DNA of 44,766 nucleotides. Source: Okeania sp. SIO2B3 (GTDB lineage Bacteria > Cyanobacteriota > Cyanobacteriia > Cyanobacteriales > Microcoleaceae). Numbering within the stretch: the stretch's first letter is position 1; every line of letters begins with the position of its first letter. The stretch spans positions 1 to 44,766 of the forward strand of contig NZ_JAAHGH010000058.1 in NCBI RefSeq assembly GCF_010672525.1, in the 5' to 3' direction. The notes beneath the pieces are model-generated. The model saw only the letters and a list, made by a program, of their open reading frames with translations, was not told the DNA's origin and did no database searches. Both the position numbers and the translations under genes were made by a program. Of this stretch, positions 8,542 to 18,437 are shown piece by piece.

Positions 8542-8809
8542 TTGCTCTGCTGATGAAATTTAAAAGCATTGACAGATAAAGGTTTTAGAATTTTTTTGTC
8601 TAAAAAAGTGCCAGCTTTTCAGCGGAAAGAGCTACATAAAGCTAGTATTTTGGGACGATTATGGCAGAACAATCTTGGGACAATTCTTACTCCTACCTCC
8701 TCGCTCTCGACCCTTTTCTCCTGTCTTCCCCTCCTGGGAGGGGCTAGGGGTGGGTTGTCTCCTGTCTCCTATCTCAGACCCCTACTAAAAGACTTTTGAG
8801 CGCAAACCC
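8542..8809 (+). repeat. R2 MITE copy 1, 6-bp duplication TAATTA
   Basis: It is flanked by TAATTA at 8536-8541 and 8810-8815. The left end TTGCTCTGCTGATGAAAT and right end GCGCAAACCC are inverted relatives of each other and of copies at 12149, 26106, 32192 and 34706. The interior has the family's GGAGGGG/CTCCTCGCT blocks. It has no credible gene; the reading frame across it is a by-product. Confidence 0.85.
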
Positions 8810-9010
8810 TAATTAACATCAGTGAACTAGATTTATTTTTCACTATTTTTATTGACAGATATTAAATTAGATTTGATGTTGGTTTGAATTCAAAATTTAT
8901 AAATCTAAAGATTAGCACTACATACTATCCTCTTAAGCACTACTCAAAGAGGCTGTAGAATTACAACTTTTGTCTTGAAAAGCTAGCAAATTATTCAACT
9001 AAGTACATGT

Positions 9011-9208
<198 letters not shown>

Positions 9209-9632
9209 ATGCTTTGCCAGAAACAGATTTTGCGATTAGTAGTAAGTATACAAATTTATAAATTATTTTAAGTTTTTTTAAGATAGAAGATTGACTCAAT
9301 AATTAATAAAATAAACAATATACTCAGAAGAACATAAAGAAAAAGAAAAAATATATAAATCTGTAAGATTCAGTACATAAGATATGTAGAAACTCAAGCA
9401 ATCATAGCTATTGTTGGGTATACTTATCAAAAAAATATAGAAAGTAAGTTAATATAGATTCGTTTTAGACTTTTGGTAATAATGTGAATTCCCGAAAAAG
9501 TAGAAAGTATTTTTACAAAAATCAACAATAATTTACTTTAGCTAAAAATAACTTTAAAGTCTAGCAGAAAAAAAATATTTTCTATCAAGTTATAAGTAGC
9601 CCCCAGCATACCATTTAAAGGATAAATATATC
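9209..9632. other. AT-rich intergenic region upstream of cysK
   Basis: No gene, hairpin or convincing promoter is seen in these 424 bp. The region presumably holds the cysK promoter, but several TATAAT-like strings make any choice arbitrary. Confidence 0.5.
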
Positions 9633-10595
9633 ATGCATATTGCTCATAATATTACTGAATTAGTAGGTCGCACACCTCTAGTACAATTGAATCGTATTCC
9701 TCAAGCAGAAGGTTGTGTAGCCAGAATATTAGTAAAGCTAGAAGGAATGAACCCTGCCGCCTCTGTTAAAGACCGCATCGGTGTTAATATGGTTAATTCA
9801 GCAGAGCGTGAGGGATTAATTACACCGGGTCAAACAGTATTAGTTGAACCAACATCTGGAAATACAGGCATTGCTTTGGCAATGGTAGCTGCAGCTAGAG
9901 GTTACAAGTTAATTTTAACAATGCCAGAAACGATGAGTTTAGAGCGTCGCTCTATGTTACGGGCCTACGGAGCAGAACTGGTTTTGACCCCAGGTAGTGA
10001 AGGTATGAAGGGTTGTATTACAAAAGCCCAGGAGATAGTTGAGTCAACGCCTAACGCATATATGTTACAACAGTTCCAGAACCCAGCTAATCCACAAATT
10101 CATCGTCAGACTACAGCATTGGAAATATGGGAAGATACAGATGGCCAAGTAGATATTTTAGTGGCAGGTATTGGTACTGGTGGAACCATTACAGGTATTG
10201 CAGAGACTATTAAGCAACGAAAGTCTGATTTTCAAGCGATCGCTGTGGAGCCTTCAAATAGTCCAGTCTTATCTGGTGGACAACCTGGACCTCACAAAAT
10301 TCAGGGAATAGGAGCAGGTTTTGTCCCATCTGTACTGAATCTCAATATCATAGATGAAGTTGTTCAGGTTCCTGATAGTGAAGCAATTACTTATGGTCGT
10401 CGTATAGCTAAAGAGGAAGGTATTTTGTCTGGTATTTCTACAGGAGCAGCTCTTTGTGCAGCAATAAAAGTAGGTCAGCGACCAGAAAATCAAGGTAAAT
10501 TAATAGTAATGATTCAGCCTAGTTTTGGGGAACGTTATTTAAGTACGCCACTGTTTCAAGAGCCAGAACAAACTCTAGCTACAGCAGTTAGCTAG
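9633..10595 (+). CDS. cysK: Cysteine synthase (O-acetylserine sulfhydrylase)
   Basis: A 320-residue PLP enzyme that makes cysteine from O-acetylserine and sulfide in the cytoplasm. Visible hallmarks: the PLP lysine K46 in [10 protein letters not shown], the substrate loop TSGNTG (74-79), the phosphate-binding GTGGT (181-185), and the conserved C-terminal [13 protein letters not shown], which favours CysK/CysM over the threonine-deaminase or cystathionine-synthase branches. The length is that of CysK. The ATG at 9633 lies after AAAGGATAAATA (GGAT 10-13 nt upstream). The gene is alone; a TnpB C-terminal remnant begins 18 bp after the stop, so a transposon inserted just downstream without touching it. 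Confidence 0.96.
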   Translation: MHIAHNITELVGRTPLVQLNRIPQAEGCVARILVKLEGMNPAASVKDRIGVNMVNSAEREGLITPGQTVLVEPTSGNTGIALAMVAAARGYKLILTMPETMSLERRSMLRAYGAELVLTPGSEGMKGCITKAQEIVESTPNAYMLQQFQNPANPQIHRQTTALEIWEDTDGQVDILVAGIGTGGTITGIAETIKQRKSDFQAIAVEPSNSPVLSGGQPGPHKIQGIGAGFVPSVLNLNIIDEVVQVPDSEAITYGRRIAKEEGILSGISTGAALCAAIKVGQRPENQGKLIVMIQPSFGERYLSTPLFQEPEQTLATAVS

Positions 10596-10612
10596 ATATA
10601 TTTAGTTAGCTA

Positions 10613-10692
10613 AATCTAAGAACCCATTCTTGTCCCCATTGTGGCATTGTAATAAATCGTGACTTCAATGCCGCAATAAATATAAAAAATAG
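10613..10692 (+). pseudogene. TnpB C-terminal remnant
   Basis: The frame reads CPHCGIVINRDFNAAINIKN: the second CxxC of the zinc ribbon, the RuvC-III RDxNAA motif with its catalytic Asp, and the end of TnpB. Everything upstream is gone. The adjoining 10693-10799 is the matching right end. Confidence 0.85.
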
Positions 10693-10799
10693 GGCGGTGG
10701 GGTATCCCGTCCTTAAAGCTCGTGGAGTCCGACGCAATAGCGGGATCGTGAAACGAGAACCCCGCACTATACCGAATGGTTAGTGTGGGAGTATGTCAC
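10693..10799 (+). mobile_element. IS200/IS605 right end with omega-RNA-like hairpins
   Basis: It starts GGGCGGTGGGGTATCCCG and ends with the hairpin CCGCACTA...TAGTGTGGG followed by GAGTATGTCAC. It closely matches 5155-5262. In this family the region downstream of tnpB encodes the guide RNA scaffold, with the guide lying just beyond the end (here starting TGTGGGACTT). The remaining 10800-11313 shows nothing recognisable. Confidence 0.7.
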
Positions 10800-11313
10800 T
10801 GTGGGACTTACACATTCACGCAATACTAGATTTTTGGCAAATTTAAGTCATCAGGAAAAAGTAACAGGAATACTGAGTTTCTGAATATTAGTTGATTTGA
10901 TTTTCAGTTTGACAAAATGCCTCAATATACGCGCTCAAAACTATAGTGCTATATATTTGTGTAGTAGTGTTTGATGAGAATAAATGTGTAAGTACCTGAC
11001 TAATTTGAGATTATTTAAAGGTTTGCAAAGACTAAGTATTTTGATGAGAAAATATAATTAGTCTCCACCTTACGGAAAGTCAAATTTAATCCCAGTTCAA
11101 AATTTAGCAAAATTCATATTTATGGGAAGTTAAAGTAGCTGATATAATTTTCTACTCACTATTGCTATCTAGAATCTAAAATATTTATTCTACAATTATA
11201 AATTTACAAGGTTTGCTTATTTCATTGGCAAATTATTGGTAACAATGAATAGAATAAGTAATGGAAATGTCAAAATTTGGATTCCATTGTAAATATTGAG
11301 TAGAAATAGTTTT
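10800..11313. other. Intergenic region upstream of the DnaJ-domain gene
   Basis: AT-rich sequence with no gene, palindrome or recognised repeat. Confidence 0.5.
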
Positions 11314-11988
11314 ATGGTAACTGGTGACTATTACAAAACTTTGAATGTTAATCCTACAGCAACTCAGGGACAAATTAAACAAGCTTATCGTCGTTTAGTT
11401 AAGTTATTTCATCCAGATGCTAATACAGAAACAGGAGACCATGAACGTATTATTAGCATTAATCAAGCTTATGAAGTATTAGGCGATCCCCAACTTAGAA
11501 AATCTTACGATCAACAATTTAATCAACACGATTGGAAATATACGAATACTCAGCAAAATTACCAGAAGAAAAATCAAAGAGGTAATGATGCAGACGAACA
11601 TCTACAAAAATGGTTAAATCAGGTTTACAAACCAGTTAACAAAATTCTGATTCAAATATTAAAACCTCTAAAAAAGGAAATTGATTATTTAGCAGCAGAT
11701 CCATTTGACGACCAACTAATGGAATCTTTTCAAGATTATTTAGAGACTTGTCGGCGTTTGCTTAAAAAGGCTCATAATTTATTTATTTCTCAGCCAAATC
11801 CATCTAATTTTGCAGGAGTAGCAGCTCATTTATATTATTGTTTAAATCAAGTTAGTGATGGAATAGAAGATTTAGAATTATTTACTCTAAATTATGATGA
11901 TTCTTATTTACATACAGGCCAGGAACTATTTAGAATTGCTTCTAGATTACGCCAGGAAGCACAAGCAGGAATAGATGGTATTTTATAA
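11314..11988 (+). CDS. DnaJ-domain protein
   Basis: A 224-residue protein. Residues 5-70 are a J domain (DYYKTLNVNPTATQGQIKQ, then KLFHPDAN with the essential HPD, and SINQAYEVLGDPQLRKSYDQ), which stimulates the ATPase of an Hsp70/DnaK partner. The G/F region, zinc-finger domain and C-terminal substrate domain of true DnaJ are absent; instead there is a helical C-terminal part of about 150 residues that I do not recognise. ATG 11314 is preferred to an in-frame TTG at 11296 because the J domain begins directly after it. It is probably a specialised co-chaperone; the client is unknown. A second, different J protein is at 20062. Confidence 0.85.
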   Translation: MVTGDYYKTLNVNPTATQGQIKQAYRRLVKLFHPDANTETGDHERIISINQAYEVLGDPQLRKSYDQQFNQHDWKYTNTQQNYQKKNQRGNDADEHLQKWLNQVYKPVNKILIQILKPLKKEIDYLAADPFDDQLMESFQDYLETCRRLLKKAHNLFISQPNPSNFAGVAAHLYYCLNQVSDGIEDLELFTLNYDDSYLHTGQELFRIASRLRQEAQAGIDGIL

Positions 11989-12148
11989 CTTTATTTATTT
12001 TTGAGGATAGAGTGGAAAATTCATATCAATTTGATCAATATTGACTATACATAATAAAATATTGATTATAATTACTTTATCTTGATAGAAACTGCTATAA
12101 ATCCTAGATTTCAATATTACTTTTCTTTAGTTAAACGTTCTCTAATTA

Positions 12149-12404
12149 TTGCTCTGCTGATTAAATATAAAAGTCTTGACTGATATTGGTTTTAGGCTTT
12201 TTAGGTAGTGCTGAAATACCATATTTTCGCCTAAGAATGCTAAAAAATTGAGTATTTGGGTAAGAATTGGGTAGAGTTGGGCAAGGGATAATTTTTCCTT
12301 TGTATGTCTTCTAAAACTCCTGATTCCTCTTGACTCTTAACTACTCCCTACTCCCTACTCTCTACTCCCTGTCAAGCGCAAAAAGACTTTCCATAAGCAA
12401 ACCC
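12149..12404 (+). repeat. R2 MITE copy 2, 6-bp duplication TAATTA
   Basis: It is flanked by TAATTA at 12143-12148 and 12405-12410. The ends TTGCTCTGCTGATTAAAT and AGCAAACCC match copy 1. The interior includes CTCCCTA-type 7-bp tandem repeats near 12342-12370. Confidence 0.85.
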
Positions 12405-12688
12405 TAATTATCAGATATTTTTGACACAACTAAAGTTAATCATTAGATATTATAGTAAAGCATTACGAAAATTTATCTCTAATTTTAGCCATTTTATAGA
12501 CTAAAAGTTAGTTTATGGAAATGTCTACTTTTTCCATTTAATATGAAATTCGGTTATACAGTTGTCGCATTCTGTAGTTCCATTCAATGTAGACATAAAA
12601 TGCTGAAATTGCCCTAGATAATTCTCACTCTTATCCTTCCTTTTTCTTTTCTCCTTTCTCCTGACTACTAACTACTAACTACTGAATT

Positions 12689-12870
12689 ATACCAATTTGA
12701 AAAAAGAATGTTACGAATAATAAGGGCAATTAAAATCCTTTACAGGAAATGTCTCTTGGACTAAAAAGATAAATTCCTAAGTTTTTGCCATTGATAGACT
12801 AAAAGTTAGTTCTTGGATATGTCTATTCTTTTCATATTTCAAGCCTCTGACTTAAGGTGTTGATAACTGA
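12689..12870. repeat. R3-related repeat, left end only
   Basis: It begins ATACCAATTTGAAAAAAG and ATGTTACGAATAAT like the R3 copies, but I find no matching right end; the 3' limit is approximate. A preceding CTAACTA tandem (12662-12680) and other degenerate repeats surround it. Confidence 0.5.
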
Positions 12871-12893
12871 TAACTGATAACTGATAACTGAAA
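12861..12893 (+). repeat. Heptanucleotide tandem repeat (TGATAAC), ending TGAA
   Basis: More than four copies of TGATAAC end in CTGAA. The same 7-mer (as TAACTGA) and the same terminal TGAA form the right end of the small element at 38175-38280, so this may be the remains of another right end of that family. Confidence 0.75.
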
Positions 12894-12907
12894 TGACTCC
12901 TCTTTAT

Positions 12908-14407
12908 TTAAATCCCAAAAAGAGTTTGAATCTGATTTCTAATCCTGGTAAAGGGAGTATTTTCTGAAGAAATATGATCCAGTAATCCTAATTCTTGTAA
13001 TGCCTGTTGGCGTTCAGAAAGCTTTCGAGAAATATCAGTAGCTAAACTAGGAGATTCTTCTAATAATCTTTGCAAATCATGTTGTTCTATTACAAATAAA
13101 ATTGAATCTTCAAGAGTTTTTACTGTAGCTGTACGAGGAGAACCCAATAACAAAGACATTTCACCAAAAAATTCTCCTTCGTGAAGAGTCGCAATATATT
13201 TACCAGTTTTTTCAGAAATTACCTCAATAGCACCAGAAAGAATAATGTAAAAAGAATCTCCAACATCATTTTCTCTAAATATAATTTGCCCTTGAGGAAA
13301 TAACTGTCTATAACCATATTCTATTAATTTTCTGAGTTTTAAATCAGTAAGACTTTCAAAATAAGTGACTCTTCTCAGGAGGTCTCGCAAAGTCCAATTA
13401 TTTGGTGATTTTAATGCTGATTTTTTAGTTTTAGGTTGAATACTACTCTGTTTTTGCTCAGAAGAAACACCATTTTGGGAAAAAACTTTACTTTCGCTAG
13501 TATTTGTAACAATACTACTGTTAAATAAGGTACTTAAATCTTGTGGATTTTTTAACCATAAATCTCTCTGAGGAAAGGGAATAACTATATCCTGCTGAGT
13601 CAATTCATGCTCAATTAAAAAATTCAAAGAACTTTGAATTATATCGCTATCTTGAGGATGGTCAATCCAAACTAATAACTCAAAATCTAAAGAACTATCA
13701 CCAAAACCTTTAAACCATACTTTAGGAGAAGGACGGTTTAATACACTTGTTTCTGCCCGAGCAGCAGCTAATAATGCTTCCGTTACTAACAGTGGATCAC
13801 TACCATAAGCAACTCCAACTGGCATATGAAGACGACTTTTAGGATCTTTATAACTCCAGTTAATAATATTATTTTCTACAAATTTTATATTAGGTACAAT
13901 TACAAATATTCCGTCAAGAGTACGTACAATTGTAGATCTAATAGAAATATTTTCTACTGTTCCTAATAAATTGTCTACTTCTATAAAATCTCCTACCTTA
14001 ATAGGTTGTTCAAATAAAAGTGTTAAACCACTAATAAAGTTACTAGCAAGATTTTGTAATCCAAAGCCAATTCCAATACCTAAAACTCCTGCTAAAACTG
14101 TAATAGTTCTCAGATCTATACCAGCTCTTTGTAAAACAATTAAAATCCCTAAAGTGGCGAGTATATAGATAATAACTGAGGCGATCGCTTCTCGATTACC
14201 TCGGTCTAAACCCATACGAGTTAGTAGTAATCTCTTGATTCCTTCTCCAATAGTACGAGCAATAATTAAGACTGCTACAGCTAATAGAATTAGTCTGACA
14301 ATAGCGCTTATAGAAAGATGATTATCTCCAATATAAAAAAGTGGAGTTGTTAATGCTCTAGATAAGTTTTGAAACCATTGTTTCCCTTGTAAAAAAAACC
14401 AATTCAT
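12908..14407 (-). CDS. MscS-family mechanosensitive channel with a cyclic nucleotide-binding domain
   Basis: A 499-residue membrane protein. Three N-terminal hydrophobic segments (about 28-50, 72-92 and 95-118) end in the MscS pore helix GVLGIGIGFGLQNLASNF, followed by the beta domain (EQPIKVGDFIEVDNLLGTVE, IVPNIKFVENNIINW). After a Ser/Lys-rich linker (about 295-335), residues 345-480 form a cNMP-binding domain: GEFFGEMSLLLGSPRTATV holds the phosphate-binding Glu/Arg signature. This fusion is known in bacteria as cyclic-nucleotide-gated MscS-like channels. The pore probably opens or is modulated by cAMP or cGMP; an adenylate cyclase lies at 29658 in the same window. ATG 14407 is used. Confidence 0.93.
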   Translation of the reverse strand: MNWFFLQGKQWFQNLSRALTTPLFYIGDNHLSISAIVRLILLAVAVLIIARTIGEGIKRLLLTRMGLDRGNREAIASVIIYILATLGILIVLQRAGIDLRTITVLAGVLGIGIGFGLQNLASNFISGLTLLFEQPIKVGDFIEVDNLLGTVENISIRSTIVRTLDGIFVIVPNIKFVENNIINWSYKDPKSRLHMPVGVAYGSDPLLVTEALLAAARAETSVLNRPSPKVWFKGFGDSSLDFELLVWIDHPQDSDIIQSSLNFLIEHELTQQDIVIPFPQRDLWLKNPQDLSTLFNSSIVTNTSESKVFSQNGVSSEQKQSSIQPKTKKSALKSPNNWTLRDLLRRVTYFESLTDLKLRKLIEYGYRQLFPQGQIIFRENDVGDSFYIILSGAIEVISEKTGKYIATLHEGEFFGEMSLLLGSPRTATVKTLEDSILFVIEQHDLQRLLEESPSLATDISRKLSERQQALQELGLLDHISSENTPFTRIRNQIQTLFGI

Positions 14408-14933
14408 ACTTGTTGTAAAACGATTTTTACTTTTAGATTAAAATTTTATAGCAGTTGGCTGATTTATATAAGTATATATATCTCGGGTTTTGGAGAACGG
14501 GGACTAGAGTGGTTTTTAGTATTTCATCTATATAAATCAATTCTAGAAAATTAAGTGAATCAAAATTTTTAATTATTATTCCAATCAAACCATTGGAATT
14601 TAGTAAATAATAGTTATATAGGAGTTATATAGGAGTTATATAGGAGTAAATACAAGAATAGAGTATAGTATTTTTAGTTTGGATAAAGTAGAAAATTTGA
14701 GGTTGTATTGAACAGGAAATTTGGAAAAGTTGAATCCACTTCACACTTCTTGGAAAATCTTGTAGATTTTTTTTCTGTATGTATATTTTATACTATGAAA
14801 AATTCTCTATCAAATAAATTTGAAAATGCCAATCAACTACCTTATATTCGTGATATATACCAAGTAGTAATAATATGGTTTTAATGATGTTCTATCAATT
14901 AAGTTCATATTTCACTTATCTACCCTAGTTAAG
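14408..14933. other. Intergenic region with an 11-bp tandem repeat
   Basis: GTTATATAGGA occurs three times head to tail at 14613-14647. Otherwise there is no gene or recognised element. Confidence 0.6.
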
Positions 14934-15152
14934 TAAGCATTTCCTGCGGAATGCTGCACAAACAGTTATTAGCTATCAGCTCTCAGCAAAAGGAGAGGGT
15001 TCAAATAAATATAGACTTGAAAGCCAGTTTTTGTATAAGCGTTTCCTGCGGAATGCTGCGCAAACAGCTATTAGCTGTCAGCTAGCCTCCTGCGGAGGAA
15101 CTGCGGACTTCAGCAACAAGACTCTCTCCTTGAGGAGAGTGTTTAAATTAAT

Positions 15153-15267
15153 TAGGACTTACGCAGAGACTCTACTTATGGCGAGGGCGCAATTCGGAGC
15201 TTGGCGTTAGCCAATGCCATTCGCCCCCTACAGATGGTGGTTTAAAGGTCAATTTACGTAAGTCCTG
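15153..15267. repeat. 115-bp MITE with AGGACTTACG ends inside R4
   Basis: The terminal inverted repeats AGGACTTACG / CGTAAGTCCT are flanked by TTAAT on both sides (15148-15152 and 15268-15272). The interrupted R4 sequence reads through once this and one TTAAT are removed. Confidence 0.75.
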
Positions 15268-15334
15268 TTAATATAGACTTTAAGGGTAAGGGAGCCAACT
15301 GTTGTAGTAAAACAATTAATAAAGTTTTTATCGT

Positions 15335-15447
15335 AATACCATTTCTCTGTAAAGATGCGCTTAATAATTATTGCTCAGACCTTATTAAACTGACTATTCT
15401 CATCTTGATATTAAGTGCAAATTCATGGAAAAATGGTATAAACTAAA
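15335..15447. repeat. MITE with ATACCATTT ends inside R4
   Basis: AATACCATTTCTCTGTAAAG on the left and GGAAAAATGGTATAA on the right form terminal inverted repeats. Inner positions (GATGCGCTTA and AAGTGCAAAT) also correspond. It resembles the R3 group in its outer bases. Confidence 0.6.
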
Positions 15448-15629
15448 AGCAATAGCTGATGGCTGATAGCTGACGGCTGTTTGCGCAGCATGACAAACGG
15501 AAATGCTTACGTTTTTGTAGTAAGATTTAATTCTGACTAAATCAGTAAAGCTTTTATCTAAAACTAAAATCAATAGCTGATGGCTGACGGCTGTTTGCGC
15601 AGCATGACAAACGGAAATACTTACCTCGT

Positions 15630-16326
15630 TAAGGTAGAGCTTCTATAATATAAAGGAAGAAAAAACAAAAACATTTTTTTTAATTCCCCACTTATATTAA
15701 ACCATTGAAATAGCATCAATAAGTTATTAAACATTTAAGGCTTTTAAACTGAGCTTAAAATAGGAACGAGAGTTTTAAATATTGATTAATTTTTTCCTTT
15801 TTCCATCCAGATTTTTCTTTGTCTTTAGTTCTTTGACAATATATTATAGCAAATCCTGTTTTTAAAACCCTTTTTTAAATATTGACTAAATCTATATTAT
15901 ATCAAAGTTATATCAAGGAGTTAGGCTATAAAAATAAAAGACCTATGATAACCGGATTCGATATTATAGCAAAAAGTTTGCTACAAATTTCTAGGATAGC
16001 CATCGGATTGATGACATACATAAATAGGAATTTGGAATGTATGGCTTAACTATATTTTTTTTAATAGACCTCTGTGGAAAAGAGGGAGTAGGGAGTCGGG
16101 AGTAGGGGAAAAGAATTGATGATTTTTACGCGATAATTTATTTGATTTTTGATGATCGCCAGATGTCTAATATTTATTATCTGTTTTTTTCTATACCGTA
16201 GCTCTTTTAATTTCTTAGTAATAATAGGGAGGGTTGATTTTTAGTCTCATAAACATCTTTGAAAAGTACTTTGAGCGCTTCAGAGTATTTGTGGCATTAT
16301 TTAAATTGATCTTAAGCTCTAGTTAC
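15630..16326. other. Intergenic region, nothing recognised
   Basis: About 700 bp of AT-rich sequence with neither a gene nor a clear repeat, apart from a short GGGAGTAGG direct repeat near 16085-16108. Confidence 0.5.
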
Positions 16327-16635
16327 CGAATAATTAATAATTAATAATTAATAATTAAATAATTCTGGTTTAAAGCCTCCTCTTTTAAAGGGAAAAAAGC
16401 GGTCGTTTGCTTTTGCTTCGCAAAACTGGCGTAACGCAACGCTGACGCGAAACGCGACAGCGGAACGGAGTTCTATCTTCGCAGCTTCCCGTAGGGTGGG
16501 ATGGCTCCGAAACCTGCGCCATATCCATGAGACCAAGAGAAGAAATAATATTTTCTTATCTTCAATTCCGTAACGGTTTTAACCAGAGGTAATTATCAAT
16601 TATCAATTATCCATTATCCATTATCCATTAATGAA
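16327..16635 (+). mobile_element. R1 (IS608-like, heptamer-tailed) element, copy A
   Basis: It starts right after TTAC (16323-16326) with CGAATAATT and AATAATT heptamers, then GGTTTAAAGCCTCCTCTTTT, and ends with ATTATCA/ATTATCC heptamers and ATTAATGAA (16635). It matches copy B (42932-43147) in reverse orientation over its entire length except for an extra block of about 75 bp (near 16398-16475) made of GC-rich small repeats. There is no gene; the open frame across it is accidental. Confidence 0.8.
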
Positions 16636-16824
16636 CTGTTCCCTCACAGGAGTGCTCTCCCAGATGCGTCTGTCGCCCCCCTTGGGGTCCCATCGGTCCC
16701 TGTTCCCTTACAACCCAAATTTACTGTCAAATACTAAAAGACCTGCTGCTATAGATAAAATTTAAGTATTAGCCAGGAAAAAATTACCTGGCTAAACTAA
16801 TAAAAAAGTATCCTTTAATTTAAA

Positions 16825-18063
16825 TTACTTTAAAATTGTTTTAGAAACAATTCTAGTTTTTTTCCTATCTGCTTCAGAAAGTTCTTCTCCATCTTGTAAA
16901 CGAGTAGCACTGGTTTGTAAAACAGTTGCTGCCCCTGTATCTCCCATTTGTAATGCTGTTTTAGCAGCCGTTTGTAACATCGTAGCAGCACCCGAACGAT
17001 CGCCTTGCTGCAATTTTGTTTCAGCTATTTGAGTTTGCCTATATTTTGCTAAAGCTAAAATATGATTTTGTACTTCAGAATTAATTTGAGGCTGATATTT
17101 TTGCATAACATTAGCTTCAACTAATATCGGTTCAGAAAGTAAATCTTCCTTACTTTGAGCAGGGTCATCATAACGAATTTGTAATTGAGCGATCGCTTGT
17201 TTTCCTTCAGGTAATTGCCCAATATAAAGATTAACTAGAACTACTCTTTCTACATCTTTCATTAAATCTCCCAGTCTGACCATAAAGCGGTCGTTCTCTT
17301 TTTGTACAGGCAATTCAATAGTATCTGGTGCTACTTGTGCAATAGGTTTAAGTTCTGCTAATCTAACTCTAGGCATCAAAGATAATCGCAAATAAGAATT
17401 AGTAAGTCCCACAGATTGAATTCGATTAAATAGTCTACCAAATTCCTCTATTGCCTGTTCTGGACGTTGAATATAAGCAAGAGTCCCCCCACCCGCATCA
17501 GCTATTTTTTCCAGAACATCTTGATTCCAATCATCACCAAACCCCAGGGAATTTAGAGTCATACTATAATCAGTAGCCAACTTTGCTAATTTGAGACAAC
17601 GGTCATTATCCCCATGTTCATTTTCCCCATCAGTTAATATAAAAGCCTGGGAAATAGAATCTTTTTGGCCTTTATCTAACTCTTCTATTCCTAACTTCAA
17701 ACCCTCATCAATAGCTGTACCACCAGAGGATCTTAATTTGTTAATCTCACGCTTAATATTAGCAGGGTCATTAATAATTTGATTAGAAACAATCACTTTA
17801 GCTCTATGGTCAAAAGCCACAACTGAAAGGCGATCGCCCTCCTTCAATTTATCTACAAGTTGTCCTGCTGCTTGTTTGACAGTTTCCAGCGGTCTTCCTT
17901 CCATAGAACCACTATGGTCTAAAATCAAACATAGGTTTAGTGGTACAGTTCTTTCTAGCTCATCAGCTAGAGCCGAAATAGATATGGCCAGTTGACGTTG
18001 AGATGAAGATTGAGTGGCATCAATATTGGTATCGTTAAGAACCGAATGTAGATTAACTTTCAT
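16825..18063 (-). CDS. von Willebrand factor A (vWA) domain protein
   Basis: A 412-residue cytoplasmic protein without signal peptide. Residues about 40-225 form a vWA domain with a complete metal-ion-dependent adhesion site: D49-H-S51-G-S53 (LILDHSGSM), T116 (SSGGTAIDEG) and D145 (FILTDGENEHG). The middle part (230-335) is beta-rich, and the C-terminal 80 residues contain helical repeats rich in Ala/Gln (GAATMLQTAAKTALQMG, GAATVLQTSA). Cyanobacterial proteins of this layout are common, but their partners are usually unknown; the intact MIDAS implies metal-dependent protein binding. It is monocistronic and faces away from clpR. The start ATG at 18063 has only weak upstream purines. Confidence 0.88.
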   Translation of the reverse strand: MKVNLHSVLNDTNIDATQSSSQRQLAISISALADELERTVPLNLCLILDHSGSMEGRPLETVKQAAGQLVDKLKEGDRLSVVAFDHRAKVIVSNQIINDPANIKREINKLRSSGGTAIDEGLKLGIEELDKGQKDSISQAFILTDGENEHGDNDRCLKLAKLATDYSMTLNSLGFGDDWNQDVLEKIADAGGGTLAYIQRPEQAIEEFGRLFNRIQSVGLTNSYLRLSLMPRVRLAELKPIAQVAPDTIELPVQKENDRFMVRLGDLMKDVERVVLVNLYIGQLPEGKQAIAQLQIRYDDPAQSKEDLLSEPILVEANVMQKYQPQINSEVQNHILALAKYRQTQIAETKLQQGDRSGAATMLQTAAKTALQMGDTGAATVLQTSATRLQDGEELSEADRKKTRIVSKTILK

Positions 18064-18437
18064 AAATATACTAGAAATTTTACTACTACTTATTTAAGAG
18101 TATCTCCACAAATATAGGGAAAAATTTCGATATGAATACATAAAAATTAGGTTTCTTAATAAAGTTAATGATGAGGGAATTTATATCTAGACAAAAACCC
18201 CAATTTCTGCTAACTATATTACTAAACTAATATAATTAATGGTAAATACGCCATTTTTGCCAAATAATTATAGTAAGATCCACACCTAGACAAAAAAACT
18301 TATTTTTGGTACTAATATTTCAGAATATTATAACTGAATTATAAGACCATGACTAATATCAATTATACCCGCTACAATAACTCTACAACACGCTAACATA
18401 ATTTAAAGATAGTACAATCATTGTTAGGAATTATCTA
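18064..18437. other. Divergent intergenic region (vWA gene / clpR)
   Basis: 374 bp between divergent genes that should carry both promoters. It is AT-rich; I cannot choose a promoter with confidence and see no hairpin. Confidence 0.5.

Larger units (their letters stand above)
14934..15629. repeat. R4 palindromic elements, nested cluster
   Basis: Two left ends (TAAGCATTTCCTGCGGAATG at 14934; a second near 15039) and two inverted right ends (GGAAATGCTTAC at 15510; a variant at 15629) are present. Inner arms CAGCTATTAGCTGTCAGCTA and TAGCTGATGGCTGACGGCTG pair. The second copy was invaded by two other elements, 15153-15267 and about 15335-15447: removing them gives a sequence continuous with the simpler R4 copies at 28261-28534 and 29475-29614. 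Confidence 0.7.

Noticed and set aside
8569-8799. 76-codon plus-strand frame
   Set aside because: It lies wholly inside an R2 MITE whose other copies lack the frame; the protein is rich in Ser/Leu from CTCC repeats.
16348-16536. 62-codon minus-strand frame
   Set aside because: It lies inside R1 copy A and is created by the GC-rich block of small repeats; it is absent from the other R1 copies.
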